The position numbers were made by a program, and so were the translations under genes. A DNA stretch of 64,000 nt, from assembly GCA_023386965.1 (NCBI GenBank), contig JAEWIR010000001.1, positions 1 through 64,000 of the forward strand, written 5' to 3'. Positions 35,039-43,864 of this stretch are shown piece by piece; the stretch's first letter is position 1; each line of letters opens with the position of its first letter. The DNA comes from Bacteroidota bacterium. Lineage in GTDB: Bacteria > Bacteroidota > Bacteroidia > Flavobacteriales > Weeksellaceae. Under the pieces are notes generated by a model. That model had not been told where the DNA came from, made no database searches, and saw only the letters and a list, made by a program, of their open reading frames with translations.

Positions 35039-36040
35039 ATGAATTTTACAAACGAAGCATTAATTGAGGGTATACGCAGTGGTAACAAAAGGTTTCTGGC
35101 CAAAGCCATAACAATTGTAGAAAGCAGGAAGCCGGATCACCGGGCGCAGGCCGAAGATTTATTGCAAGAAATCATTCCGTATTCCGGAAAATCTGTGCGC
35201 ATAGGAATTACAGGCGTGCCTGGTGCGGGTAAATCTACTTTTATTGAAAGCTTCGGTAAACTGGCTATTCAGAAAGGCCGTAAAGTAGCAGTTTTGGCTA
35301 TTGATCCCAGTTCGTCACTGAACAAGGGCTCTATTTTGGGAGATAAAACCCGCATGGAAGAATTGGCCCGCGAAGAGAACGCGTTCATCCGTCCCTCACC
35401 GAGTTCGGGTTTCCTTGGAGGTGTGGCCAATACCACTTTCGAAACAATGCTTCTGTGCGAGGCTGCTGGTTATGACTGCATACTGATTGAAACTGTTGGC
35501 GTAGGCCAGAGTGAAGTACTGGTGTCCGAAATTACAGATGTTTTCCTTTTCCTGAAAATCATTGGTGGCGGTGATGAACTTCAGGGAATCAAGCGTGGGA
35601 TTATGGAGATGGTGGACCTTATTTTCATCAATAAAGTAGATGACGCCAATCGGTTGGCGGCAAAAAGGACCAAAACCGAACTTATGAGGGCACTTCACTT
35701 CCTGCATCCCAAGGAAAAAGGCTGGAAAGTTCCTGTGATCCTGGGCTCCGCGCTGAATAATGCAGGTTTGGAGGAAGTATTTGATCAGGTGGAACAGTTC
35801 ATTGATCTGAAGTTGCAGAGCGGACGGTTTGAGGAGGTACGCGCCCTTCAGTCCGCACACAGGTTTGAATATTGGGTGCAGGAATACATCCGAACAATGA
35901 CACAGAAGGAAAATACTGCAGATAATTCATTCCTTCAACATAAGAAAAATGCCTCCGAAGGGAAATCTAATCCCAGTTCGGAGGCGAAGAAGTTTGTGGA
36001 GGAAATTTTCGGAAAAACTATTGGTCCCTCTTTGCATTAG
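35039..36040 (+). CDS. meaB: Methylmalonyl-CoA mutase-associated GTPase MeaB (ArgK)
   Basis: G3E-type GTPase of 333 residues that loads and protects adenosylcobalamin in methylmalonyl-CoA mutase. Walker A is GVPGAGKS (59-66), Walker B lies in ILIETVGVGQSE, and the guanine motif is NKVD in FINKVDDAN. The C-terminal dimerisation arm is shortened and ends in a low-complexity stretch rich in K, N and S. Its 3' end overlaps the convergent DUF4251 gene by 23 bp. It is in the same neighbourhood as the mutase but separated by a cytochrome gene and the epimerase gene. Confidence 0.95.
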   Translation: MNFTNEALIEGIRSGNKRFLAKAITIVESRKPDHRAQAEDLLQEIIPYSGKSVRIGITGVPGAGKSTFIESFGKLAIQKGRKVAVLAIDPSSSLNKGSILGDKTRMEELAREENAFIRPSPSSGFLGGVANTTFETMLLCEAAGYDCILIETVGVGQSEVLVSEITDVFLFLKIIGGGDELQGIKRGIMEMVDLIFINKVDDANRLAAKRTKTELMRALHFLHPKEKGWKVPVILGSALNNAGLEEVFDQVEQFIDLKLQSGRFEEVRALQSAHRFEYWVQEYIRTMTQKENTADNSFLQHKKNASEGKSNPSSEAKKFVEEIFGKTIGPSLH

Positions 36041-36545
36041 CGGCTATATAGCCATCAAATGAAATTGGTTGCCTGTCGCTGGCATCAATGGAGACAAATG
36101 CTTTGCCGTTTTTATAAATTTCAATATTAATCAAGTTAATGTGCGATACATCATTCGGTCTTATCCTGAAAAGTATATTACCTTTTTTTGATGTGGATTT
36201 CTGGACGGAAAAATCTTCAGATGTGAATCTAAGACCCTGCTTATTGGTGTCGTAGGCACTATTCCTGTATACCCTGCCGAAGTAGGGTAAAGTGCAGGTA
36301 AGCTTTTTATCTTCAATTTCAATGGTATATCCATTGTCCAGGGTGGTCATCCTGTTTGGCGTATAATTGGGAATTGCATTTGCAATGGCGTTGATGTCGC
36401 CACCCATCACATTTGCTTTCTGAGCGTGAAAAGTAAACTGGCCGCCGGCAGTGAGTTGCTCCGTTGCAGCAGGTTCCAGGTAATTTTGAGAAGAACAGTT
36501 CAGAAATATTCCAAGGCTTAGGAACAGTAAAAATATATTTTTCAT
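36018..36545 (-). CDS. DUF4251 family lipoprotein
   Basis: Protein of 175 residues with a lipobox (IFLNC, Cys17). The family pattern is present: FTFHAQKA, NGYTIEIEDKKLTCTLPYFGRVY and a later RFTSEDF. DUF4251 proteins are found in Bacteroidota envelopes and have no assigned role that I know. The gene end overlaps the end of meaB by 23 bp. A minus-strand TAATTTTG (36593-36586) 41 bp upstream may be its -7 box. Confidence 0.8.
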   Translation of the reverse strand: MKNIFLLFLSLGIFLNCSSQNYLEPAATEQLTAGGQFTFHAQKANVMGGDINAIANAIPNYTPNRMTTLDNGYTIEIEDKKLTCTLPYFGRVYRNSAYDTNKQGLRFTSEDFSVQKSTSKKGNILFRIRPNDVSHINLINIEIYKNGKAFVSIDASDRQPISFDGYIAANAKRDQ

Positions 36546-36651
36546 TTTTTTTGAATTTATTTATAAGATAACTGCTTGGCAGCATCAAAATTAAGACCGT
36601 AAATGTATTGGAATAATAATTGCAAAAGCGTAATTTCAAATATCAAATACT

Positions 36652-37455
36652 ATGAAAGTTATTAATACAGTAGGAATAGGTGCCATGATGTTCGCAGCCG
36701 TTGCATGTTCAACTAATCCAATTACCGGCAGAAGATCCCTGCAGTTGGCAAATGATGCAGAAATTGCCACTATGGCTGCTCAGGAGTATCAGAAAACCAT
36801 GAGTCAGTCCAAAGTGATTAGTGGTACTGCACAGGCTAAAAGTGTTGTAAATGTGGGAACACGTATTAAGAATGCGGCCTACAATTACTACAGGAATTTA
36901 GGAAGAGAAGGCGACCTGGCCAATTATCAGTGGGAATTTAAACTGATCGATAATAAACAGATTAATGCTTGGTGTATGCCCGGCGGAAAAGTTGCCGTCT
37001 ATACGGGAATCATGCCGGTTACGCAAAACGATACCGGTCTGGCTGTAGTAATGGGTCACGAGGTTTCCCATGCACTGGCAGGTCACGGAAATGAGAGGAT
37101 TTCTCAGGCGATGGTTGCTCAGCTTGGGGGTGCTGTAATTGGCTCACAAGTATCAGGAGGCCAGTGGGGAGCAATTTTTGAGCAGGTATATCCAATTGGT
37201 GCACAGGTAGGCTTGATGGCTTACGGGCGTAAACAGGAACTTGAAGCCGACCAAATGGGTCTTTATCTCATGGGAATGGCTGGCTATGATCCAAGGCAGG
37301 CAATTCCGTTCTGGCAGCGTATGGAAGCTTCATCATCGGGTCAGAGACCGCCGGAATTCCTTTCCACTCACCCGGGACCGGAAAACCGTTTAGCTGCTCT
37401 GAATTCCTATATGGATAAAGCGCTGACTTATTACCGTGCCGCTGGCGGAAAATAA
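36652..37455 (+). CDS. M48 family metalloprotease lipoprotein
   Basis: Zinc protease of 267 residues with a lipobox (AAVAC, Cys19) followed by the family-typical STNPITGRRSLQL. The zinc motif is HEVSHALAGH (HExxH, about 136-140) and the third ligand is the glutamate in QELEADQMGLYLM. This is the single-domain periplasmic M48 type related to LoiP/YcaL, implicated in quality control of outer membrane proteins. The lid and C-terminal STHPGPENRL segment are intact. A terminator follows. Confidence 0.9.
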   Translation: MKVINTVGIGAMMFAAVACSTNPITGRRSLQLANDAEIATMAAQEYQKTMSQSKVISGTAQAKSVVNVGTRIKNAAYNYYRNLGREGDLANYQWEFKLIDNKQINAWCMPGGKVAVYTGIMPVTQNDTGLAVVMGHEVSHALAGHGNERISQAMVAQLGGAVIGSQVSGGQWGAIFEQVYPIGAQVGLMAYGRKQELEADQMGLYLMGMAGYDPRQAIPFWQRMEASSSGQRPPEFLSTHPGPENRLAALNSYMDKALTYYRAAGGK

Positions 37456-37478
37456 CAGACCCTATTATTAACATACAG

Positions 37479-37515
37479 ACCTTCTCAATATTTTATTAAA
37501 TTTGGGAAGGTTTTT
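37479..37515 (+). terminator. Terminator with a -7 box in its loop
   Basis: ACCTTCTC (37479-37486) pairs with GGGAAGGT (37504-37511, one G-U) and a T-run follows. The loop contains TAAATTTG (37497-37504), a consensus -7 box for the next gene (ATG at 37528), so the same DNA may end one transcript and start the next. Confidence 0.55.
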
Positions 37516-37527
37516 AAATTTAACGCG

Positions 37528-37863
37528 ATGAAAAATTTAACCCTGGTAGGTATCATCCTTTTGGCACTGGCCTTCCTTCTGTACTATATGCTGCCCGAAT
37601 TCTCCATGGTAAAACTCTTTGAACCAATAAGCCTGATGGGCATACTTGCCGGCATCGGGATTGGTCTTATCATTGGCGGAATTGTGGGTTATGTAAGCAA
37701 AGGTTCGGCGCTGAAAGAAGAGCAGAAAAGGAGAGAGTATAAGCAGCTGCTGAAAGAAAAAGCAGAACTGGAAAAGTTGGCTGCCGAAAATTCGGTAAAC
37801 CAGTCCACCGCCGCAAGCACACCGCTGACTTCAGATAAAAAAAATACGCAGAACTGGTATTAG
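37528..37863 (+). CDS. Small membrane protein with coiled-coil tail, unknown function
   Basis: Protein of 111 residues with two membrane helices (about 4-22 and 36-58, the latter glycine-rich: GILAGIGIGLIIGGIVGYV) and a charged helical tail (about 63-92, ALKEEQKRREYKQLLKEK) likely to form a coiled coil in the cytoplasm. The last 20 residues are disordered. I do not recognise a family. Confidence 0.65.
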   Translation: MKNLTLVGIILLALAFLLYYMLPEFSMVKLFEPISLMGILAGIGIGLIIGGIVGYVSKGSALKEEQKRREYKQLLKEKAELEKLAAENSVNQSTAASTPLTSDKKNTQNWY

Positions 37864-37883
37864 TCCTGCGTCTCTGTTTTTTT
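37837..37883. terminator. Bidirectional terminator between convergent genes
   Basis: ACGCAG (37846-37851) pairs with CTGCGT (37866-37871). A T-run follows on the plus strand (37877-37883) and an A-run precedes it, giving a T-run on the minus strand. It closes the long minus-strand run of genes. Confidence 0.75.
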
Positions 37884-38502
37884 AAAACTGGTATCCAAGT
37901 CCTGCCATCAGCATGCTGGGTCGGTTATCGTACCGTATTACGGTGTTGGTATTACTGTTAATAAAATCACGCTGGTCTTCTGTGAAAGATCCTTCGTAGC
38001 GCCCGGAAATTATAAAACTTTTAATCTTTACCTGCGCACCCAGCTGGAATCCGACCGTAAAATTGCTTTCGGCATTTTCCCGGAAATCCTGATATTGATT
38101 GTCCTTGCTCAGGTAGTAGCTGGCCACAGGTCCTGCGAAAATTCCCACACTTTCGCCCAGTACGTTATAGCCTAAGAGCACGGGCAGGTCTGCACGGTTA
38201 GTCTTTGCCTCAATTGTCGTATTGGTTACGGACTCAGTAATTTCATTTGTAAATGTGGTGTAATAAAGTTCCGGCATTACAAACAGCCCGCCTACAAGGT
38301 TAACCTTTACAGAGAGTCCTGCATTGAAACCTACATTAGTTTTGCCTTCAGCTTCATAAGCTTCTACGGCACCCGCTTTAACGCTTTCCCAGGTCGGCTT
38401 TCCTGCCGGAAACAATGCGTGTGCTTTGGCAGCAACAGTTACCTGTGCATAAGCACCTACGGAACTAAGAATAAGCACAGCGGCTAACAGTTTATTTTTC
38501 AT
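37882..38502 (-). CDS. Outer membrane beta-barrel protein
   Basis: Protein of 206 residues with a Sec signal (cleavage near VGAYAQV, about residue 19) and alternating amphipathic strands ending in the aromatic signature AGLGYQF, as expected for a small outer membrane barrel of about eight strands. Its start overlaps the end of the MlaF-like ATPase gene by 11 bp, so it is translationally coupled to the Mla-type transporter. The tight coupling suggests a functional partner in lipid traffic, but that is inference; the general family (porin-like) is widespread. Confidence 0.8.
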   Translation of the reverse strand: MKNKLLAAVLILSSVGAYAQVTVAAKAHALFPAGKPTWESVKAGAVEAYEAEGKTNVGFNAGLSVKVNLVGGLFVMPELYYTTFTNEITESVTNTTIEAKTNRADLPVLLGYNVLGESVGIFAGPVASYYLSKDNQYQDFRENAESNFTVGFQLGAQVKIKSFIISGRYEGSFTEDQRDFINSNTNTVIRYDNRPSMLMAGLGYQF

Positions 38503-39304
38503 CAGTCTTGGGATTAGTTACTATATTTTCAATTGAAGTTTTATCGTTGGTCAGGAAATAATCCCGGAGTTCTTTAAAGAGTTCTGACGAATAAACGAAG
38601 TCAATCAGATTTTTATTGCGCGCGGTAATCACATTGTCCTTGTTGCCCTCCCACTCCTTGATGCCCAGGCGCAGATATACGATCTTTTCGCCAATGGTCA
38701 TCACCGAGTTCATATCATGGGTGTTGATGATGGTCGTGGTATTGTACTCTTTGGTAATGTCCACCAGCAGATCATCAATCACATTCGCTGTATAAGGATC
38801 CAAACCGGAGTTAGGTTCATCGCAGAACAGATACTTGGGGTTGTTCACAATAGCGCGGGCTATGGCCACCCTTTTCTGCATACCACCGGAGATCTCAGCG
38901 GGAAATTTGCGGCCCGCTTTATCCAGGTGCACCCTTCCCATCACATCAATTACCCGTCTTTTCTTCTCCCTGAACGTCAGGTTCGTGAACATATCCAGCG
39001 GAAACATAATATTTTCCTCCACCGTCATGGAATCAAAAAGGGCGCTTCCCTGAAATACGGTACCGATTTCAGCACGAAGAATCTGTTTTTCCTCACGCTT
39101 CATTTTGGTAATATCTCGGCCGTCAAATAGGATTCCGCCGCTTGTGGGTTCGTATACGTTCAGGAGGGACTTCAGGAAAACCGTCTTGCCGGAACCACTT
39201 TGCCCTATGATCAGATTTACCTTACCCGTCTCGAAGGTGGTCGAGATGCCTTTCAGGACTTCAGTTTCATCAAACTTTTTGCGAAGGTCTTTAATTTCTA
39301 TCAT
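38492..39304 (-). CDS. ABC transporter ATPase, MlaF-like
   Basis: ATPase of 270 residues that would power phospholipid traffic between inner and outer membrane. Walker A is GQSGSGKT, the signature is ISGGMQKR and Walker B is YLFCDEPNSGLDP; the SGGMQKRV form with GLDP is typical of Mla/Ttg2A ATPases. I start at the ATG at 39304 (MIEIKDLRKKF), which shares one base with the stop codon of the upstream permease (TAATG). The C-terminal 40 residues are an extension found in Bacteroidota forms. Confidence 0.9.
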   Translation of the reverse strand: MIEIKDLRKKFDETEVLKGISTTFETGKVNLIIGQSGSGKTVFLKSLLNVYEPTSGGILFDGRDITKMKREEKQILRAEIGTVFQGSALFDSMTVEENIMFPLDMFTNLTFREKKRRVIDVMGRVHLDKAGRKFPAEISGGMQKRVAIARAIVNNPKYLFCDEPNSGLDPYTANVIDDLLVDITKEYNTTTIINTHDMNSVMTIGEKIVYLRLGIKEWEGNKDNVITARNKNLIDFVYSSELFKELRDYFLTNDKTSIENIVTNPKTDEK

Positions 39305-40056
39305 TACCCTAAAATAATCTGCGTTAATAATAATTCTGAAATAATGATGAAAACCATTGTCCAAACCACTGCCTGTGTACTGGAGCGACCAACTTCCAGT
39401 GATCCCCCGCTCACATTATATCCGAAGTAAGAGGGCACACTGGCTATAATAAATGCAAAAACGATGGTCTTGATAAAAGCGTAATAATAAAACAGCATGG
39501 GCATGTACATCTGCACCCCCGTGGTAAAATCCGATATGGTCCAGTTGCCGGTGAGCTCGCCTGCAGCAAACCCTCCCAAAATACCAACGGCCATACTTAA
39601 GCCTATAAGGAGAGGATTATAAATAACACAAGCCAGAATTTTTGGAAAGATCAGGAAGTTGGGTGAGTTTACACCCATGATGTCCAGCGCATCAATCTGT
39701 TCCGTTACGCGCATTGTACCGATACTGGAGGCAATATAAGATCCTACTTTACCCGCCAGTATAAGACTGATAATGGTGGGCGAAAATTCCAGTACAAGTA
39801 CCGCCTTGGTGGCATAACCGATAAACGGCGTCGGGATTGGAATAGATGAGGAGCTGAAATTGTTGAACATCTGAATGGCTGTAACCGCTCCAACGAAGAC
39901 CGAAGTGAATACCACGAGTCCAAAGGAATTTACACCAAGATCATTTATTTCCCTGAAAAAAAGTTTAATGAAAACCGACATTTTCTGCGGTGTTCTAATG
40001 GCTTTTCCAAGCAGCAGAAAATACTCTCCGAAGGCGGTCAGGAACTTTTTAATCAT
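39304..40056 (-). CDS. ABC transporter permease, MlaE-like
   Basis: Inner membrane permease of 250 residues with five to six helices. The family landmarks are present: an N-terminal amphipathic helix, EINDLGVNSFGLVVFTSVF, LVLEFSPTIISLILAGKVG and GTMRVTEQIDALDIMGVNS. It pairs with the MlaF-like ATPase encoded next. The MCE substrate-binding partner (MlaD-like) is not adjacent; a candidate is at 51723. Confidence 0.92.
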   Translation of the reverse strand: MIKKFLTAFGEYFLLLGKAIRTPQKMSVFIKLFFREINDLGVNSFGLVVFTSVFVGAVTAIQMFNNFSSSSIPIPTPFIGYATKAVLVLEFSPTIISLILAGKVGSYIASSIGTMRVTEQIDALDIMGVNSPNFLIFPKILACVIYNPLLIGLSMAVGILGGFAAGELTGNWTISDFTTGVQMYMPMLFYYYAFIKTIVFAFIIASVPSYFGYNVSGGSLEVGRSSTQAVVWTMVFIIISELLLTQIILG

Positions 40057-40097
40057 TCTGCTAAATTAATGTTTTTAAAATAAAATTGAGAGTGGGC

Positions 40098-41471
40098 TCA
40101 GCCTGCTTTTTTGTCGCCTCTGATCACCAGGAAAACGGTTTTTAAGATGATTACCAAATCCAGGACCATGCTCCAGTTTTTCACGTAAAAAGTATCGGCC
40201 AGGATACGTTTTTTCATCTCAATACTCATGTCACCATAATCACCGCGAAGTCCGTTTACCTGCGCAAGGCCTGTAATTCCCGGTTTCACCATACTGCGTA
40301 TCGCATAGCGGCCTATGCGGGTCTTGTAGTAATCATCTACCAAAAGCATATGCGGCCGGGGCCCAACTACGGACATGTGTCCCAACAGTACATTGATGAA
40401 CTGCGGCATCTCGTCTATGCTTGTAAACCGGAGGAACTTACCCACTGCCGTGATCCGGTCATCGTTTTTCTGCGTTGTTCTCGTAGCCGACTGGTCGTTC
40501 ACTACCATAGTCCGGAACTTAATGCAGTTGAAGATCCTGTCGTTCAGTCCATACCTTTTTTGTCTGAAAAAAACCGGACCCTTACTGTCCAGTTTAATAA
40601 GAATGGCGACCAGCGGAAACAGCCAGGAGCAAACGGTGAGCAGTATAACCAGCGAAAACAGCAGGTCCCAGACGCGCTTGAGTAAGAAATTGGTGAAATA
40701 CTGCAGCGGAAACTTAGACTGGGCAAGTACCGGCTGGGTCTCAATATAGTTGATCTCGTAGTTGAAGAAATTTTGGTCAATTGCCGGTATGAGTGCAATG
40801 CGAACTTTACAGCTTTCCGCCAGTCTGAAGATTTCACTTCTGGTTTCAGCTGAGATTCCGGCATTGTCCGTGGGCATGTAAAGTGTATAAATACCGTTCT
40901 CACGCCAAAATTCAGTGAGTTGGCGGGTATCTACCGGACCTTCCGGATAATCATAAATCACCAGACCGTAATCGCTTCGGGTTCGCAATACATCTTCCAG
41001 GATTTGCCTCGCATCATTCCGGCTTCCGAGAAACATAATGTTTCTGATGTTGATACCCATGCTGCGTATGGATTTCAGCAAGAAGAAAATGGCCGATTTC
41101 AAAAGGTAAAATACTATAAATATGCTGATAGCCAGATCAAAGCGCTCGGTTTTCAAAAAAATGTTATTGCTTACTTTTCCTAAAAGAATAATTCCGAAAA
41201 GGAAAATAAGGATATGCGTTACAATTCTCTCCAGATACAATGTGTAGGTCAGGTTCCGTGGAATGTCATACAGCCGCGTCCGTCCGCTAAGCAGGATCCA
41301 GAAAAGGGTAAGAAGCAGGATCGAAAGTATATTCTGCTCCCAGTCCACATCCTTGATTTTCAGGTCATAATTGCGGCGGATAAAGAAATACACAAAAACT
41401 GCTGCGATAATCAGAATATCGAGCAGTATGATGAATCCTTTAAAATAGCGTGAAAACCGAAGTTGTTGCAT
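40098..41471 (-). CDS. Polyprenyl-phosphate sugar-1-phosphate transferase (WcaJ type)
   Basis: Membrane enzyme of 457 residues that starts exopolysaccharide or glycan assembly by moving a sugar-1-phosphate to undecaprenyl phosphate. The N-terminal half has four helices (about 12-125) and a CoA-binding-like domain with a FLGSRNDA loop; a fifth hydrophobic segment is at about 268-290. The catalytic domain carries PVFFRQKRYG, FNCIKFRTM, SIDEMPQFINVL, VGPRPH and KPGITGLAQVNGLRGD. The gene is not inside a polysaccharide cluster, which is common for the general-glycosylation members of this phylum. Confidence 0.92.
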   Translation of the reverse strand: MQQLRFSRYFKGFIILLDILIIAAVFVYFFIRRNYDLKIKDVDWEQNILSILLLTLFWILLSGRTRLYDIPRNLTYTLYLERIVTHILIFLFGIILLGKVSNNIFLKTERFDLAISIFIVFYLLKSAIFFLLKSIRSMGINIRNIMFLGSRNDARQILEDVLRTRSDYGLVIYDYPEGPVDTRQLTEFWRENGIYTLYMPTDNAGISAETRSEIFRLAESCKVRIALIPAIDQNFFNYEINYIETQPVLAQSKFPLQYFTNFLLKRVWDLLFSLVILLTVCSWLFPLVAILIKLDSKGPVFFRQKRYGLNDRIFNCIKFRTMVVNDQSATRTTQKNDDRITAVGKFLRFTSIDEMPQFINVLLGHMSVVGPRPHMLLVDDYYKTRIGRYAIRSMVKPGITGLAQVNGLRGDYGDMSIEMKKRILADTFYVKNWSMVLDLVIILKTVFLVIRGDKKAG

Positions 41472-41513
41472 GAACCGGAATCAGAACCTAAAAGTAAGTA
41501 AATTTCCGTTTAC

Positions 41514-42143
41514 TCAGGGAATATTGAGGTATTTATGAGTTTGCACCGAGGCCTGCCAACGAGGATTCTGAAGGATGAATTCCGTAATGAGCGGGTAAAT
41601 TTCGTCGCGTTTGCTCCATTCACTCTGCAAATATAAGCGACAGCCGGGTGAAACTTTTGCCGCCTGCTCTTCTGCAAATTTTAAATCATGACGGTTAAAT
41701 ACGATAACCTTCAGTTCATTAGCAGCCTCATAGATTTCTGGTTGTGGTAAGCCTGTCTTTTTAGGTGACAGGGTGATCCAGTCCAAAATGCCGGTCCTTT
41801 TATACGCGCCTGAAGTTTCAATATGTATGGTGCAGCCCAACTCCTTGAGGCGCAGGGTCAGGATTTCCAGGTTCCACATCAGCGGTTCTCCGCCTGTAAG
41901 GACAATGGTCTTGCAATAGCTGGCGGCCGTTTCGGCTACCTGGATCACATCCATTAGCGGGTGAAGTGAGGGATCCCAGCTTTCCTTCACATCGCACCAG
42001 TGGCAGCCTACATCGCAGCCGCCTAAACGGATAAAATAGGCCGCGGTACCTGTGTGGGCACCTTCGCCCTGAATGGTGTAGAAATGTTCCATTACCGGAA
42101 GCATTTTCCCTTCTTTCAATAATATTTCCTGATCTGTTGTCAT
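41514..42143 (-). CDS. queE: 7-carboxy-7-deazaguanine synthase
   Basis: Radical SAM enzyme of 209 residues that makes 7-carboxy-7-deazaguanine in the queuosine pathway. The CX3CX2C cluster motif is Cys43, Cys47 and Cys50 (GCDVGCHWCD), and the SAM-binding GGE is in LTGGEPLMW. N-terminal QGEG is the substrate-loop signature. The gene follows folD with an 8 bp gap; no other queuosine genes are adjacent. Confidence 0.9.
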   Translation of the reverse strand: MTTDQEILLKEGKMLPVMEHFYTIQGEGAHTGTAAYFIRLGGCDVGCHWCDVKESWDPSLHPLMDVIQVAETAASYCKTIVLTGGEPLMWNLEILTLRLKELGCTIHIETSGAYKRTGILDWITLSPKKTGLPQPEIYEAANELKVIVFNRHDLKFAEEQAAKVSPGCRLYLQSEWSKRDEIYPLITEFILQNPRWQASVQTHKYLNIP

Positions 42144-42151
42144 TTGATTTT

Positions 42152-43027
42152 CTAAAATTTCCGCTTGTAGGCCAGCAGCGTGTTTTTCATCAGCATTGCC
42201 CTAGTCATCGGACCAACGCCGCCCGGAACAGGCGTAATCCACGAAGCTTTTTCTACGCAGCTGTCATAATCCACATCGCCTTCCAGATGGTAGCCTTTAG
42301 GCCCCTCATCTTCTACACGTGAGATTCCCACATCTATAATTACGGCACCATCCTTAATCATGTCGCCTTTCAGATATTTAGGCGCGCCCAGTGCAACAAT
42401 CACAATATCTGCATTTTTGGTAAATTCTTCAATGTTCTGTGTATGGCTGTGCACTACCGTAACAGTAGCGTTTCCGGGATTACCTTTTGTACTCATCAGG
42501 ATACTCATGGGTCTTCCGACAATCCGGCTGCGGCCAATAACCACACAGTGTTTTCCCTGGGTAGGAATGTTGTATCTCTCCAGCAAAGTCATTATGCCGT
42601 AAGGTGTAGCGGGCAAATAAGCTTCCATCTCAAGAGCCATTCTGCCGAAGTTTTCCGGGTGGAAACCGTCTACGTCCTTATCAGGACTTATGCTTTCAAT
42701 TACCTTTTCCTCATCCATTCCTTTTGGGATGGGCAACTGCACGATAAAGCCGTCAATTGCACTGTCCGCATTCAGTTTTTCAATCTCGGTAAGTAACTCA
42801 GCTTCTGTTATGGTATCACTGAATTTAAGCAGGGTGGATTTGAATCCTACTTCCTTACAGTCTTTCACTTTACTGTTTACATAGGCCTTGCTGGCTCCGT
42901 TTTCACCAACGAGAATCGCTGCCAGATGGGGAGGTCTTCTGCCGGAGGCAACAATCTTATCCACCTCTGTTTTAATTTCCTGTTTGATTTCATTGGATAT
43001 TTTAAGTCCATCCAGAATCTGCGCCAT
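42152..43027 (-). CDS. folD: Methylenetetrahydrofolate dehydrogenase/cyclohydrolase
   Basis: Bifunctional enzyme of 291 residues that converts 5,10-methylene-THF to 10-formyl-THF. The family signatures are GFIVQLPIP (about 94-102), the catalytic lysine in AYVNSKVKDCKE (about 56) and GRSRIVGRPMS in the NADP domain, with PVPGGVGPMTRAML near the C-terminus. It lies 2 bp after the methyltransferase gene. Confidence 0.96.
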   Translation of the reverse strand: MAQILDGLKISNEIKQEIKTEVDKIVASGRRPPHLAAILVGENGASKAYVNSKVKDCKEVGFKSTLLKFSDTITEAELLTEIEKLNADSAIDGFIVQLPIPKGMDEEKVIESISPDKDVDGFHPENFGRMALEMEAYLPATPYGIMTLLERYNIPTQGKHCVVIGRSRIVGRPMSILMSTKGNPGNATVTVVHSHTQNIEEFTKNADIVIVALGAPKYLKGDMIKDGAVIIDVGISRVEDEGPKGYHLEGDVDYDSCVEKASWITPVPGGVGPMTRAMLMKNTLLAYKRKF

Positions 43028-43029
43028 AT

Positions 43030-43863
43030 TTATTTACTTTTTATTATTACTGTATCCTGAAAATTCACTGCATTTTCCTTCGCGGTCCTGCCGTTCCAGT
43101 AGCCAAATTCAATCTTTACGATCTCAAGTTCTGCCTCATCAACCAATTTATTAAGAAGTTTCTGGCTTAATGCAATGTTTGCCGAAGGCACTTTTTTGTC
43201 CATCAGTCTGTAACCTTCACTATACTCAAACGGAAAGCTGAAGCTCGGGTCCTGATTTTCGTCCCTGTAATTTTCATCATAAAGGAAAAAAGTAGCCAGA
43301 CATTTCCCATCATCCTTCATTACACGCTTTATCTCTTTCAGATAATGAGCTATCTCACTACACTTTATATGCGTGAATACTGAAAAAAGGAAAACTTTAT
43401 CAAAATTATTTTCAGGATACGGAAATATGAAGTCTTCTCCTTTCTTTTCGTACGTATTGTACAGGTCATTATGCAGCGATACAAAGGTAAAGTTAAAATT
43501 TGGGTGTTCGGAAGTAATGTTCTTTTTGCACCAGTCCACCCCTTTTTTTACAACATCGAAGCCTTCATATTTTCCCTGCTTCAGTATTTTAGTAAGAGGC
43601 AGGGCTGTTCGTCCTATGCCCGAACCGATGTCCAGCACCGAATCAGTTCCCTTCAAGTCAATATGATCTGCGAGAATTTTAACTTGCGTAGCGCCCTGCG
43701 TAATAAAATCGCCGGAGCCGATATAAATATCACCCTTATCTGGCTGCAGTTCTCTGCGCCTGCCCGACAGCTTCTGCAGGAGATCGTACGGCATATAGAA
43801 TATTTTTCGGGTTGCCAGCCTGAGTCCCGGACTTAATGAGTAGTATATCTTACGTAGGAGCAT
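43030..43863 (-). CDS. SAM-dependent methyltransferase, class I
   Basis: Protein of 277 residues. I start at the ATG at 43863 (MLLRKIYYSLS) because it lies one base past the pgi stop and gives a sensible N-terminus, whereas a longer frame would run into pgi. The SAM motif I is DSVLDIGSGIGRTALP (about 70-85), motif II FDVVKKG and the later FDKVFLFSVFTHI. The N-terminal YMPYDLLQKLSGRRREL segment occurs in methyltransferases near polysaccharide genes. The substrate is unknown. Confidence 0.82.
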   Translation of the reverse strand: MLLRKIYYSLSPGLRLATRKIFYMPYDLLQKLSGRRRELQPDKGDIYIGSGDFITQGATQVKILADHIDLKGTDSVLDIGSGIGRTALPLTKILKQGKYEGFDVVKKGVDWCKKNITSEHPNFNFTFVSLHNDLYNTYEKKGEDFIFPYPENNFDKVFLFSVFTHIKCSEIAHYLKEIKRVMKDDGKCLATFFLYDENYRDENQDPSFSFPFEYSEGYRLMDKKVPSANIALSQKLLNKLVDEAELEIVKIEFGYWNGRTAKENAVNFQDTVIIKSK

Positions 43864-43864
43864 G

